Shown one piece after another: positions 9,652 through 18,832 of a stretch of 64,000 bases of DNA. Source of the stretch: Bacteroides sp. Lineage in GTDB: Bacteria > Bacteroidota > Bacteroidia > Bacteroidales > Bacteroidaceae. Position 1 is the first letter of the stretch; the number at the start of each line of letters is the position of its first letter. The translations under genes were made by a program, and so were the position numbers. Below the pieces are notes generated by a model. The model did not search any database. It worked only from the letters and a program-made list of their open reading frames with translations, and had not been told where the DNA came from. The DNA lies in assembly GCA_021201335.1 (NCBI GenBank), contig JAJQFD010000037.1, positions 62,001 through 126,000 on the forward strand, in the 5' to 3' direction.

Positions 9652-10751
9652 TTATATAAAGCAATTTGCACAAAAAGCATCGCTATCATCAGCAAACATG
9701 TCCACCAACAAGGAGTTTGAACTCTTTTTCGCTTTCATCTCTTGTCGTTTAATTGCATCTAACTTGATCTGTCGAATCCGTTCTGTTTTAATCAAGTCTG
9801 CTAAACTTTTGTTTTGATTCCATGTATAACCATCTTTTTCAAACTCCATAGCTTTTTGGAATAAGTCTGGGTGTTGTTCGTATAACCAAATCCATTCAAT
9901 CTTTTGCTGAAAGAAGCAGAAATAACATCCTGAACGGCTACGGCTATATGTTCCCTTTTTCCCATCGACCTCAAATTCTATTTCTTTATAATAAGCGGGA
10001 ATACCAACTCCACTATCTTCCAAGATATTATAGATTTCAGTTATACCTAACACATCCTCATTATCAATTAAAGGGAAATTATCTAACTTTCCAACAGGGT
10101 AATCAGTCGTTTTTAAAAACATGAACACGGCTTTATTGAATAACTTAACATCCAATTCCAACAAAGAATTCATCTTTTTGCTGTAATAGAAGTGTTTTGA
10201 CAAAGGCGTTTTGAGTATATCGAGAGCCTTGTTTAAGATGTCATCATTAGATAAAGTTTTGTATATTTTACTTACCAACTGAATGTTATCATCATTTAAG
10301 AATTTATTGATAACATCCAAACTCCAAATATTTTTGCGAAAAGGAAAGATTGCCTGTATATTTGGTTTTGTTGAGACATAACCTTCTCGTTCTTCATCTC
10401 CTCTAATCCCCACATAAGAAATTGCAGGTTCTTCGCCAACAAATTTTTCAAATTCTGCTAATTTCAACTTCTGTGTACACCATCTTGCTTGTGGTGAGGG
10501 GAGATATCCACCACTTGATTTCAAGAAATGGTGGAATAGGGTTGGCTCAGGACTTCCTAGGGCTGCTTTTAATCTTTCGATACGCCCTAATATAGACTCT
10601 AGCTTATTTATAAGCTGTTCGGTTCCTCTAATTCACAACCTGTGTCTGAATTGTAATACTCTATTGGTAGTTCAGGATATTTCTTTTTTAGATATATAGC
10701 TAGTGCTGCACTATCCTTTCCACCGGATATGCCTAAGACATGTCTTATCAT
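9652..10751 (-). pseudogene. DndC-like PAPS reductase / PP-loop sulfurtransferase, one frameshift
   Basis: ATG 10751 starts MIRHVLGISGGKDSAALAIY, with the PP-loop SGGKDS that binds ATP in PAPS reductases and DndC. The frame breaks at about 10610-10620, soon after YNSDTGCELEE; restoring one base gives TEQLINKLESILGRI and joins the longer downstream frame. Further motifs are ARWCTQKLKL, GCYFCFFQQKIEW and a C-terminal CANCF; these Cys pairs are candidates for an Fe-S cluster as in DndC. The rebuilt length is about 365 residues. Known: DndC-type proteins activate DNA phosphate groups for sulfur insertion; related PP-loop proteins occur in other defence systems such as BREX type 4. The ATG overlaps the stop of the large NTPase remnant (TAATG), showing translational coupling. 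Which chemistry this homologue performed cannot be told. Confidence 0.75.
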
Positions 10752-13260
10752 TATTCTTTTATTTTGCTTTTTAATACTCTTAATAACGTGCAAACATCTA
10801 TATTCTCATCTCCAGATAAAATGCTGTTAATTTTGGATTCGAGTTCAGCTGTCTTTTTTTTCTGATTCTCAGTTAATATGTATGACTGAGGTTTTATTGA
10901 TCCATTTGTGGAAACAAGTTCAAAATTATATACTTCTGAATTTGTGGCTTTATTTGCAAGTTATAAAATATCAATGAATTTAGTTAGAGTTGATAATAAG
11001 TATTTTAGAGAATCTGTCAACAAATCTATCTCATTGTCTTTTATTGACACGAGTGGCTTGTCGAGTATAACATAACAAATAGATTCATACCAAAGCGTTT
11101 TGTCTGATTGAGGCATGAGTAATCTGTTGTAGAAACTTTTCTGTTTACTTGAGAGTAAGTTTACTTTCACATTTCTAAAACGATTTTCAATTTCTAATCT
11201 GTATTCAGCATATTCGTTTGATTGTAATCTCAGGACTTCTATCATATTATCCTCTAATCGTTTTATGAGATTAGAATAACACGATCTAAGCTCACGAATT
11301 ACCGCCTTTATTAAACCTTGATACTGCGTCATAAACTCTTTGTTCGCAGACAAAGAATTGTTTTTAAACCCAAATGCAGCAGGTAAATCTTCGAAAAATG
11401 TTTTTTCCGGGTCTTTGGCTTTTGCTAAAACATTTCGGAATTGTATTGTTTTTGGATTGTCAAAATTCTGCGTAGTTTTAGCGAATTCGTTCAAGCTATT
11501 ATAAAATGCCAGAAACGGTCTTATAGTCTCTAAAAAACTATCAGATTTTATTAAATCTTTATTATCTTGATTTATTAGAGCTCTATATTGATTAAAGAAC
11601 TCAACTTTCACCCCATCAAACGCAAAAGCTTTAATCTTAAATTTATTCGGAGATTTTTGTAATAATTCAAGAACTTGTTTATTAGGGTGAGGAATGTATC
11701 TATCTTCGCTATCGTAAAGTGAATAATCTTGTTTCTTTATTATCAAATAAATTGGAATCCAAAAATCCAAAAATCCTTGTTTTAGCTTAAATGGAGCAGA
11801 TTCTAAGGTTTTTATTAAATCACCTAATTTCCGTTGTTTTTCGACAGAACTCTTCATAAATACCTCACATTCAGCCCATAAATGCCTTAGTGAATCAATT
11901 TGTGGTTCACCTAAAGAAAAATATCCATTTTTATCACAGTGAATACCTGTATTCTTCACCAGAGCATAGTAAATCGTCTTTTCAGGTGGAAATTTTTCCT
12001 TATCGAAACCTAAATCATCTAGAATTACACAGTTATCATCTATCAACTTATTTAACAGTGTAACGCGAGCAAGAGAAACTGCACTATTCACTTTTTGCTT
12101 GTTAAACAATTCACTATGAACGATTGGAGTGAAGTAATAAACCTCATCACAGATTTTCGATAACAGCTTATTAAAATCGGCTTGTGAAGCCATAAAGACT
12201 TTCTTTCCTTTATAATACCATTCAATATTATCAGAAAAAGACATTAAGCTCTGGTTTATAGCTTGGTTTAAGCTTTCTTTTTCGTAAGTGATTAAGTTCA
12301 GAATTTCTTTTTCGGCAATCTTGTCTTCAACTAAAACATGCTTTTTTATATATTCTAATTTCTGTATTTCATACAAATGATTTACAATTACATCTGTATT
12401 TCTGAAATATACATATAGAACAGCATTTTCACAGTTCTCCGAAATTTCTATCAAATGTTCTCTCTCATTAGAATTGTTAGAAAAAACAAGATTTATATAA
12501 CCGTCAATATCTTTTTCAGGAGTGAGTATTAGTGCTTGATTCGAAAGTCGATACTCAAAGAAGCGGGGTGTTCCCGTCTTGTAATATGAAGCGTTAGCCT
12601 GAATAATTTTGAACTCAAAATATGTACGTAGGTCTTCAACAAAGTCAATGGGAGGAGAAATTTGTCCTGCTGCCTTATACAACTCGTCTTCGATATTCAC
12701 ATCTGTTCCTTCAAAAATTATATATTGTGACTTGTATTTTGCAAAGCGAATTATTTTCAGTGAAACGAGTTCTTTTATGAGTTCTGAGGGTTGATTGATG
12801 TCTAAAGCTAATTTTGCATAGTTGAACAGTGCTTCTTCATTAAAAATCGTAGAACCACCAAATAAGTTGTACAGACCTACCGTTTTGACTATCTTACTTG
12901 CGTCTTCAACATTGTCTATATCAAAGAGCCCTTCGACCCTTTCCAAGGCTACACGTATTGCTCGCCAATTAGCAGAGTCTGTATTTGCTTCAGATAGATA
13001 CGAATAAAAGTTATAAACGATATAATTGTAAACATTTGATAAATTATATGTTTCAGTTTCCGTCGGCTTGAAGTTACTAATAGAATTTAAGTCTTTTGAG
13101 GTTAAAAATGAAAAAAGAGAACGCTCATTCTGTCCATAACGTTGAATAGCTTGTGTTAGAACATATGCCGAAATAATATCTAACGGATAAAGTTTTTGAG
13201 CAATCGTAATATCAAAATCCTCGCTAATGAACTTTGTTTTTTTAGCTATCTGAAATACTG
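10751..13260 (-). pseudogene. 3' two-thirds of a large defence NTPase, 5' end lost, internal stop
   Basis: From about 13250 leftwards the coding frame is no longer topB but a large defence-type protein. It opens with SEDFDITIAQKLYPLDIISA followed by AIQRYGQNERSLFSFL. The GQNERSLFSFL signature is typical of large P-loop NTPases of phage-defence loci (BrxC/DUF6079-like and relatives). The N-terminal Walker A region that should precede it is absent. The frame ends at a TAA (10961-10963), but continues in the same frame for about 70 more codons (LANKATNSEVYNFEL to LLRVLKSKIKE) to a stop at 10751-10753 that overlaps the PAPS-reductase ATG. So the gene lost its start through recombination with topB and its end through a nonsense mutation. 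No catalytic activity is expected from this part alone. Confidence 0.65.
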
Positions 13261-15328
13261 CATCAAAGTTCCTTTTAGAAACATTCCCTTTTTTTCCTTT
13301 GAAACCCTTTATCAGCTTCGTTTTGCCGGAGGAAAATAGCTGCTGCATATGCTGATCGGTCAACTCTTTATTGAGGAATTTGCGGAATACCATCAGCCCA
13401 CACCCTTCATTATCACATTTTGCCAGCTTTTGCCTGATCATTATATTTCCTTCCTTACATTTAGGACAGGGTATGCTATGGTTTGCTGATTTAGGAAATG
13501 TTAGGGATAACACTTCATCCGTAACCTGCCGGGTATATCTTTCGATAGCTCCCATAAATACTTCCGGTGATACATCACCGTTCTGTATGTCCGACAGTGT
13601 TTTCTCCCAGTTTCCGGTAAGTTCCACATCCGATATAAGCAGGTTCTTCACGGCTTCATATATAAACAATCCTTTCTCTGTCGGCACAAGTGATTTACCG
13701 GAACGCTCTATGTATTCACGTTTAAAAAGCGTTGTCAATATGGATGCCCGTGTCGCAGGAGTACCCAGTCCCTGGTCTTTCATAGCTTCACGCATTTTTT
13801 CATCGGAGATGTTTTTGCTTGCTGTTTCCATAGCAGTAAGCAGCGTTGCTTCCGTATACAGAGGTTTTGGCATCGTCTTTTTCTGTGCGAGGCTATGACC
13901 ACCGACCTTAACATTTTCTCCCTGTTCAAATAGGGCAGTACCTTCATCCGAATCTTTCTCATTAGGTTCTTTATCTTCCGACCGCCTGAAAACGTTCCTC
14001 CAACCGGGATTGATAATCCGGTTCGATACAGAACGAAAAACCATATCATCGATAACAGCCTCCCTATCTAATGATTCCTTTTCGCATTTGGGGCCGAAGG
14101 CTTCCAGCATCCGTCCGGCAATCAGGTGATATACCTTAGCTTCCTGATGAGATAGTTCCTGCGGATAATTCCCTGTGATAATCAACGCATGGTGATCAGT
14201 TATTTTTTTGTCATTTACGGATTTACGTGCAGGCTTATACACATCCATTTCTTTTGTAAAATGCCTGAACGGTTGCATCCGCAAACACATCCGCAGTAAG
14301 GAAGGGATTTCCCGGAACACATCTTCGGATATATACCGGCTTCCGGTTCTGGGATAAGAAATGAGCTTCTTTTCGTACAGGCTTTGTGCAATATCCAGCG
14401 TCTTGTCTGCCGGAAAATCATAGTGGATATTGCAGTCTTTCTGTAAAGCCGTCAAGTCATACAACAAGGGTTGCGATTGAAATACCTGTTTTCTTAAGGA
14501 CGATATAACCGTTGCAAACGGAAATTCCTTGATGCGGGTGAACAATTCTTCCGCTTCCGACTTTGTTTTTAGCTCTTCCGTGTACCGGAACTGGCGAAAA
14601 TTGCCGTCTTTTTCAAGTGTAATGTGAATTTGCCAGTAGGGCGTGGAAATAAAATCCCGGTTTTCGCGGAATCTGCTGCAAATGAGTGCCAGCGTGGGCG
14701 TTTGTACCCTGCCCAGGGAGTTATTTCCCATGCCGGATGCGATTGCCAGCGCCTGACTGGCATTCATTCCCAACAGCCAGTCGGCTTTAGCCCGGCAATC
14801 GGCAGCAAAATACAGGTTATCATATTCTTGTCCTTCTTTCAGGTTTTCCATTCCCTTTTGTATGGCTTCATCCGTGAGAGAGGAAATCCATAAGCGCCGG
14901 AAAGGTTTTGTATATCCCAGATAGGTATAAATGTAGCGAAATATCAGTTCTCCTTCCCGTCCGGCATCCGTGGCTACGATGATGCTTTCGCACTGGTTGA
15001 AAACCTGATCGATAATATCCAGTTGTTTGGATGCTACTTTATCCGGCTGCATGCCTTTCGGCGTTTTCCGGTGCCGGATAGTCAGGTGAAAAGGTTCGGG
15101 AATAATGGGAAGTTCTTCCGCCGCCGGCCGTGCAACGCCATAAAATCCGGGCAGAGCCAATGAAACAAGATGCCCTAAAGCCCAGATTACCATATAACCG
15201 TTGCCGCTTATGTATCCGTCATGTTTCTCGCTTGCACCGATTACTCTTGCAATGTCCATGCCCACGCTGGGCTTTTCTGCTATAATTGCTATCATGATTT
15301 GTTGAAATGAATAAAGCCGTTTCCCCAT
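10961..15328 (-). CDS. topB: DNA topoisomerase III (TopB) fused in frame to the defence NTPase remnant
   Basis: The first about 690 residues are an ICE-type topoisomerase III. They have a Toprim N-terminus (MIAIIAEKPSVGMDIARVIG; the better start is ATG 15295), DAGREGELIFRY, the active-site region LISYPRTGSRY with the catalytic Tyr, GLGTPATRASI, and a zinc-ribbon-like tail (CPKCKEGNIMI, CDNEGCGLMVF). The normal TopB ending around GFKGKKGNVSKRNFDAV is reached, and the frame then runs without a stop into 765 residues of an unrelated defence NTPase. TopB relaxes single-stranded and negatively supercoiled DNA and is a standard gene of CTnDOT-type elements, next to DUF3945/DUF4099 as here. The topoisomerase part is intact and could fold. 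Whether the foreign tail is tolerated is unknown. The fusion marks a recombination junction near 13230-13265. Confidence 0.85.
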   Translation of the reverse strand: MGKRLYSFQQIMIAIIAEKPSVGMDIARVIGASEKHDGYISGNGYMVIWALGHLVSLALPGFYGVARPAAEELPIIPEPFHLTIRHRKTPKGMQPDKVASKQLDIIDQVFNQCESIIVATDAGREGELIFRYIYTYLGYTKPFRRLWISSLTDEAIQKGMENLKEGQEYDNLYFAADCRAKADWLLGMNASQALAIASGMGNNSLGRVQTPTLALICSRFRENRDFISTPYWQIHITLEKDGNFRQFRYTEELKTKSEAEELFTRIKEFPFATVISSLRKQVFQSQPLLYDLTALQKDCNIHYDFPADKTLDIAQSLYEKKLISYPRTGSRYISEDVFREIPSLLRMCLRMQPFRHFTKEMDVYKPARKSVNDKKITDHHALIITGNYPQELSHQEAKVYHLIAGRMLEAFGPKCEKESLDREAVIDDMVFRSVSNRIINPGWRNVFRRSEDKEPNEKDSDEGTALFEQGENVKVGGHSLAQKKTMPKPLYTEATLLTAMETASKNISDEKMREAMKDQGLGTPATRASILTTLFKREYIERSGKSLVPTEKGLFIYEAVKNLLISDVELTGNWEKTLSDIQNGDVSPEVFMGAIERYTRQVTDEVLSLTFPKSANHSIPCPKCKEGNIMIRQKLAKCDNEGCGLMVFRKFLNKELTDQHMQQLFSSGKTKLIKGFKGKKGNVSKRNFDAVFQIAKKTKFISEDFDITIAQKLYPLDIISAYVLTQAIQRYGQNERSLFSFLTSKDLNSISNFKPTETETYNLSNVYNYIVYNFYSYLSEANTDSANWRAIRVALERVEGLFDIDNVEDASKIVKTVGLYNLFGGSTIFNEEALFNYAKLALDINQPSELIKELVSLKIIRFAKYKSQYIIFEGTDVNIEDELYKAAGQISPPIDFVEDLRTYFEFKIIQANASYYKTGTPRFFEYRLSNQALILTPEKDIDGYINLVFSNNSNEREHLIEISENCENAVLYVYFRNTDVIVNHLYEIQKLEYIKKHVLVEDKIAEKEILNLITYEKESLNQAINQSLMSFSDNIEWYYKGKKVFMASQADFNKLLSKICDEVYYFTPIVHSELFNKQKVNSAVSLARVTLLNKLIDDNCVILDDLGFDKEKFPPEKTIYYALVKNTGIHCDKNGYFSLGEPQIDSLRHLWAECEVFMKSSVEKQRKLGDLIKTLESAPFKLKQGFLDFWIPIYLIIKKQDYSLYDSEDRYIPHPNKQVLELLQKSPNKFKIKAFAFDGVKVEFFNQYRALINQDNKDLIKSDSFLETIRPFLAFYNSLNEFAKTTQNFDNPKTIQFRNVLAKAKDPEKTFFEDLPAAFGFKNNSLSANKEFMTQYQGLIKAVIRELRSCYSNLIKRLEDNMIEVLRLQSNEYAEYRLEIENRFRNVKVNLLSSKQKSFYNRLLMPQSDKTLWYESICYVILDKPLVSIKDNEIDLLTDSLKYLLSTLTKFIDIL

Positions 15329-15367
15329 TACCGCAAACGGCAGGAGAAACGGCAGGTTATTGAAGTT

Positions 15368-15634
15368 TTATCTTTCAGCAGGTTGTATGCCGACAATTTC
15401 CAGTAAGGGAGAGTCTCCTTTGCGGATAAGCTGCAAAGTGGCATCCATCTTTACATCGACGCCCAACAAGATGAGGCTTAATGAAATCACGTTTGTCTTT
15501 CCACCTTGCAGCAAAGTGTCCAGTTCGCCGGATAATTCCAGTTCGTCTTTCAGTATGCCGATAGCGGCCAGTTCTTCCCAGTTCACATCTTCCGCGCTGA
15601 AGGGCACGGTATTGTTACGACTCTTTGTTTCCAT
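15368..15634 (-). CDS. Small DUF4099-like protein of the ICE
   Basis: An 88-residue intact protein with VNWEELAAIGILKDELELSG and TNVISLSLILLGVDVKMDATL. This is the same fold segment (NWEQL..GI....L..RG...LL.G.KTN) seen in the DUF4099 part of the neighbouring 596-aa protein, so the two are paralogues or a domain duplication. It lies upstream of topB on the same strand with a 39-nt gap to the extended topB start (73 nt to the likelier ATG 15295), and 21 nt after the larger gene, so it is probably one transcript. Its function in conjugative transposons is not known. Confidence 0.65.
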   Translation of the reverse strand: METKSRNNTVPFSAEDVNWEELAAIGILKDELELSGELDTLLQGGKTNVISLSLILLGVDVKMDATLQLIRKGDSPLLEIVGIQPAER

Positions 15635-15655
15635 GATTATTTTTCTGATTTTTCG

Positions 15656-17446
15656 TTAGCTTACACTTCTGCTGCGTGTACGTTTGTTTTCCTGTTTATT
15701 ATCCTGCTTTTGTGATTGTGCCTGATTGACCACATTCCGTTGCGAGGCATCCCTTTTGCGGTCGGGATTTTCATTGTAATAATCCAGCCTGCCCTGATTG
15801 AAATTGGCTTTTATATACTGCGAGAATTGCTTGCCGTCATATCCTTTCATACCTTCAACCAGTACTGCCTTCCCATCCTGTAGCTTAGCCCTTTGTGTAG
15901 CGGACAGAGTTACACCCCATACTTCGGGTGGTATCTTGAATTCCTGCCGTTGCTCAAAGCCATCGGGCGTTCTGGAATAACTTGGCCTTCCGGTTTCAAG
16001 GTCGAGCTTAACGAACGAAGAAAATTCCTCCCCTTTGCGATTCACCATGTTTTCCAAGAATACGGCTTTTCTCTGCCTTAATTCTTCCCTGTCCTGCGGG
16101 GTAAGCATCACACCGTTCATTTCTTTGGGAATATAAATTTCCCTTGCTCCTTCGGGAGAGTCGGGATTATAACGTGTATAGGCAGGGCGTCCGCTGGCTT
16201 CATCAAGTTTAACGAATGCCGAGAATTTCTCTCCGTCCTTGCGTACCATATCTTCCACGAATATCGCTTTGCCGCCATTCAGGTCTTCCACCTGCTTGTT
16301 GGTCAGCTTCACACCGCCCAGTTCCTGACGGTTGAAAATACGGTCGGTTTCAAACTTGAATTCAATCCCCCTGCGATCGGCATTGAACTGAACATGGGCA
16401 TTGAATTCGTTTCCGCTGTTGGCGGTCATCCCTTCCAGATAAACGGCTTTCCCTTCTTTCAGATCGCTTTTTTCCTGCTCGGTGAGCTTTACATTTTTAA
16501 TCTCATTCGGGATGTAAGCGTTTTCCACTTTCATGGCTACCACTTCATTGGTCATTTTATCGAGGCTGACAAAAGAGGGTGCATATTCACCGCTACGGGT
16601 TTTGAGTTCCACAACCCTTCCCATATTCCCTGTTTCCAGGAGGTTCTTTTTGTCTTCTTCCGATAATATATGCCCGAAATACGGACGGTCCAGTTCAGGT
16701 TTCTGCCGGATGCCGTGGATACCGAGTACTACCGGACCTGCATTGGATTGCTGGAAAGACAACCGTGCATCTGTTCGGAGCACCGCCGAGCCGAAGTTCA
16801 TGGTAATGGGTACAGTCTGATTGGTTTTATATCCGCGCAGCATCTGGTCGAGCAGTCCGCGTTCCTGTAGATATTCTTTGGAGATTCCGAAGTTTTTGAG
16901 TTGTTCCCAGTTGATCATCGCTTCGTTGTAGCGGTATCTGGGTTGGTTGCTGTCGGTTGCCGGTGCGGCTTGTGCCGTTTGTTGAGCTTGCTTTGCCATA
17001 GATTCATCATTTTTATTGTTATTATTCTGCTCTTTTGCGACATTTTTGGGTTTGATCTCATACTTTTTGAGAAATTCGGCAACGGCATCGGTCTTTTTTC
17101 CCTCTGCAAGGTCTTTAATCGCCTGTTTATTCTCCGGCTTGTCCAGTTCCTTCATCTTCATGGTGAGGATTCCGAAGTGGGTCGGGTCTTTGAGTTGACT
17201 CCACAGGTTCTTGAAAAAGTTCTCTACGATACTGGAATACTTGTCGACTTTCAGGAACGAGTTTTTGTGCTTCTCGTCCACAGGTACCGTTTCATGCTTA
17301 CCGTCTTTACCGATTTTGGATACTGCCTGAATCAGCAGTTCCATTTTGTCGAGAATGAGAATAATGTCGCTTAACTGCTCATTCTCCTGAATAGGTGGTT
17401 GATTTTTTGTGGTGTCTTTGGAAGGAAAAAGCGGAATACCTCTCAA
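15656..17446 (-). CDS. DUF4099/DUF3945 repeat protein of CTnDOT-type elements
   Basis: A 596-residue protein. The N-terminal part has the family's typical TKNQPPIQENEQLSDI segment and a helical domain. A DUF4099 unit follows (INWEQLKNFGISKEYLQERG), then a series of DUF3945 repeats, each built as a beta-strand pair ending in GKAVFLENM- or GKAVLVEGM-like motifs and KLD..... (about residues 300-560). The C-terminus is low-complexity and basic (QSQKQDNKQENKRTRS). Known: such proteins neighbour topB in Bacteroides conjugative transposons; their role is unclear. Its 5' end lies head-to-head against, and overlaps by about 38 nt, the truncated traA on the other strand, so its first codons (MRGIPLFPSKD) are probably contributed by a deletion junction. 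Confidence 0.8.
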   Translation of the reverse strand: MRGIPLFPSKDTTKNQPPIQENEQLSDIILILDKMELLIQAVSKIGKDGKHETVPVDEKHKNSFLKVDKYSSIVENFFKNLWSQLKDPTHFGILTMKMKELDKPENKQAIKDLAEGKKTDAVAEFLKKYEIKPKNVAKEQNNNNKNDESMAKQAQQTAQAAPATDSNQPRYRYNEAMINWEQLKNFGISKEYLQERGLLDQMLRGYKTNQTVPITMNFGSAVLRTDARLSFQQSNAGPVVLGIHGIRQKPELDRPYFGHILSEEDKKNLLETGNMGRVVELKTRSGEYAPSFVSLDKMTNEVVAMKVENAYIPNEIKNVKLTEQEKSDLKEGKAVYLEGMTANSGNEFNAHVQFNADRRGIEFKFETDRIFNRQELGGVKLTNKQVEDLNGGKAIFVEDMVRKDGEKFSAFVKLDEASGRPAYTRYNPDSPEGAREIYIPKEMNGVMLTPQDREELRQRKAVFLENMVNRKGEEFSSFVKLDLETGRPSYSRTPDGFEQRQEFKIPPEVWGVTLSATQRAKLQDGKAVLVEGMKGYDGKQFSQYIKANFNQGRLDYYNENPDRKRDASQRNVVNQAQSQKQDNKQENKRTRSRSVS

Positions 17447-17705
17447 AGATTTCTATTTTTTCTGGAATAAGGTTGACAGGCGGGCCAGCACGGAAGTTTA
17501 CGACGCTTATCGAAAGATTATGGATCGCCTCAATCTGAAAGTATTTAAAACCGTACTTCCCGAATCAAGGAGATTCGACAAAGAGCTTTCTTTGAAAGGC
17601 AAGCCATTTTTCAGAAGTACTCTTTTTCCACCTCCTGCCAAAATGTTGAAAGGAAGTTACATTGACGAACTGGCAGAAGAATTATGTGAAACACTAAAGT
17701 TCTAA
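17409..17705 (+). pseudogene. traA: TraA (ParA/MinD-type ATPase), C-terminal fragment
   Basis: A frame with LKDFYFFWNKVDRRASTEVYD, VLPESRRFDKELSLKG and RSTLFPPPAKMLKGSY. This is the C-terminal third of the ParA-like ATPase TraA of Bacteroides conjugative transposons, including its last helix (IDELAEELCETLKF). The Walker A and B regions (about 160 residues) are missing; sequence upstream of about 17430 belongs to the opposite-strand DUF3945 gene. It ends 4 nt before traB. Normally TraA lies beside the mob genes and helps position or partition the element. Here only a stub remains, without ATP-binding residues. Confidence 0.75.
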
Positions 17706-17709
17706 TCCT

Positions 17710-18138
17710 ATGGCAAAAAGAAAAGAAGTAGATGTCGATGAGGATTTAATCAAATCCATGATGAGTGGTGATATTCCCCGCTTAAATAAAGAGCCGGTTG
17801 AAGAAAAAAGCATTCCCGACGAAGAGATAAAAATTGAGAATCCGAGTAAAGATGAGGTTTCAGAAGATAAGACAGAAAAAGAAAACGTACAATCCCGCTC
17901 CAAACGACGCAGGGAACCTAAAGATTATAAATCCTTATTCCTGAAAAAAGAGAGTAGCACTAAACGGCAGACGTATGTTAGTGCCGAGATGTATGATAAA
18001 CTCTCCAAAATTCTAAGCATTGTTGCAAAGGATATAAGTGTGCCTAACTTCATAGATAATGTACTTGAAAATCACCTGAAAGAATACAAGGATGATATAA
18101 ATGATTTATATAAAAGTAATTCTGATTTAATTTTATGA
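17710..18138 (+). CDS. traB: TraB, DUF3408 protein
   Basis: A 142-residue protein with a charged, disordered N-terminal half (acidic/lysine-rich to about residue 75) and a C-terminal domain beginning RQTYVSAEMYDKLSKILSIV and VPNFIDNVLENHLKEY. This is the DUF3408 fold, a ribbon-helix-helix-like domain found directly after TraA in CTnDOT-like elements. It is complete, follows the traA fragment by 4 nt and overlaps the next gene by 4 nt (ATGA type). It is probably a DNA-binding partner of TraA. With TraA truncated, the pair can no longer work as a ParAB-like unit. Confidence 0.75.
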   Translation: MAKRKEVDVDEDLIKSMMSGDIPRLNKEPVEEKSIPDEEIKIENPSKDEVSEDKTEKENVQSRSKRRREPKDYKSLFLKKESSTKRQTYVSAEMYDKLSKILSIVAKDISVPNFIDNVLENHLKEYKDDINDLYKSNSDLIL

Positions 18139-18832
18139 TTATGATAGAAATGTATTTTCATTTTGTAGTTAAGCTTGCCGTATGTTGGTATGTGCTATAT
18201 AGAATTTGGGGTATCTTGTTCAAGCAAAAACTATTCGGCTTCTGGGGTAAAATCCCTGTCCGGCCAAAGAAAAATATACCGGAACCTGTTATTACGACAG
18301 CAAAGGAGGAAGACATTAAAGAGGTGATCGGAAAGACAACAATAGTCTATCTGGAAGACCGGAACTGGCAGCAAAAGTTCCGGCACATAGTGAAAAACTG
18401 GAACCATCGGATTTTATCGGTGAAGAGCCTGATATTTCAGACGAGGATGTAGAATCGGATTTATCGCCTCAACCCGTAACCCCGGAAGAAATACTGGAAG
18501 AGCAGGAACGGTTTGAAGTTCTTGATGATATTGCTCCCGGACTCGATCCTGATTTTTCTACAGGATTGACCTATGAAGAAATGGCTAATGCTGTTGGGGT
18601 ACTGACTGTCCATACCGATAATGAACAGCAGATTATCGAAGCTGCAAAGACTATACATAGTATAAAGGATACTGATCTTTTTGAGTTCTTCACCAATCAG
18701 GTGAGTAATCAGGATAACGTGGAAAGTCTATTAAGGGATTGCTTGGATGAGGGGGGAAATCCATTGAAAGAAAGGAAATCAAAAAAGAAGCAGGAAAATC
18801 TTTCGTCGTTTGAACTTGATAAATATGTTTAG
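18135..18832 (+). pseudogene. traC: TraC, DUF4122 protein with a +1 frameshift
   Basis: The first frame gives an N-terminal membrane anchor (EMYFHFVVKLAVCWYVLYRI) and VIGKTTIVYLED, then goes out of frame. From about 18358-18361 the neighbouring frame continues naturally with PELAAKVPAHSEKLEP, SDFIGEEPDISDED and, further on, TGLTYEEMANAV and DNVESLLRDCL to a stop at 18832. One extra base in a CCGG context after the codon for Asp explains the break. The intact ancestor would be about 232 residues, as usual for DUF4122 proteins downstream of traB. The frameshift leaves only the membrane anchor and part of the linker. Confidence 0.65.

Noticed and set aside
10961..15328. A new 1455-residue functional topoisomerase fusion enzyme
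   Set aside because: The TopB part ends at its normal C-terminus, and the rest is the N-terminally truncated piece of an operon gene with its own internal stop; a recombination product explains it better than an evolved fusion.
16901..17374. Plus-strand frames within the DUF3945 region (also 15798-16870)
   Set aside because: Shadows of the long minus-strand gene, hydrophobic and without start signals.
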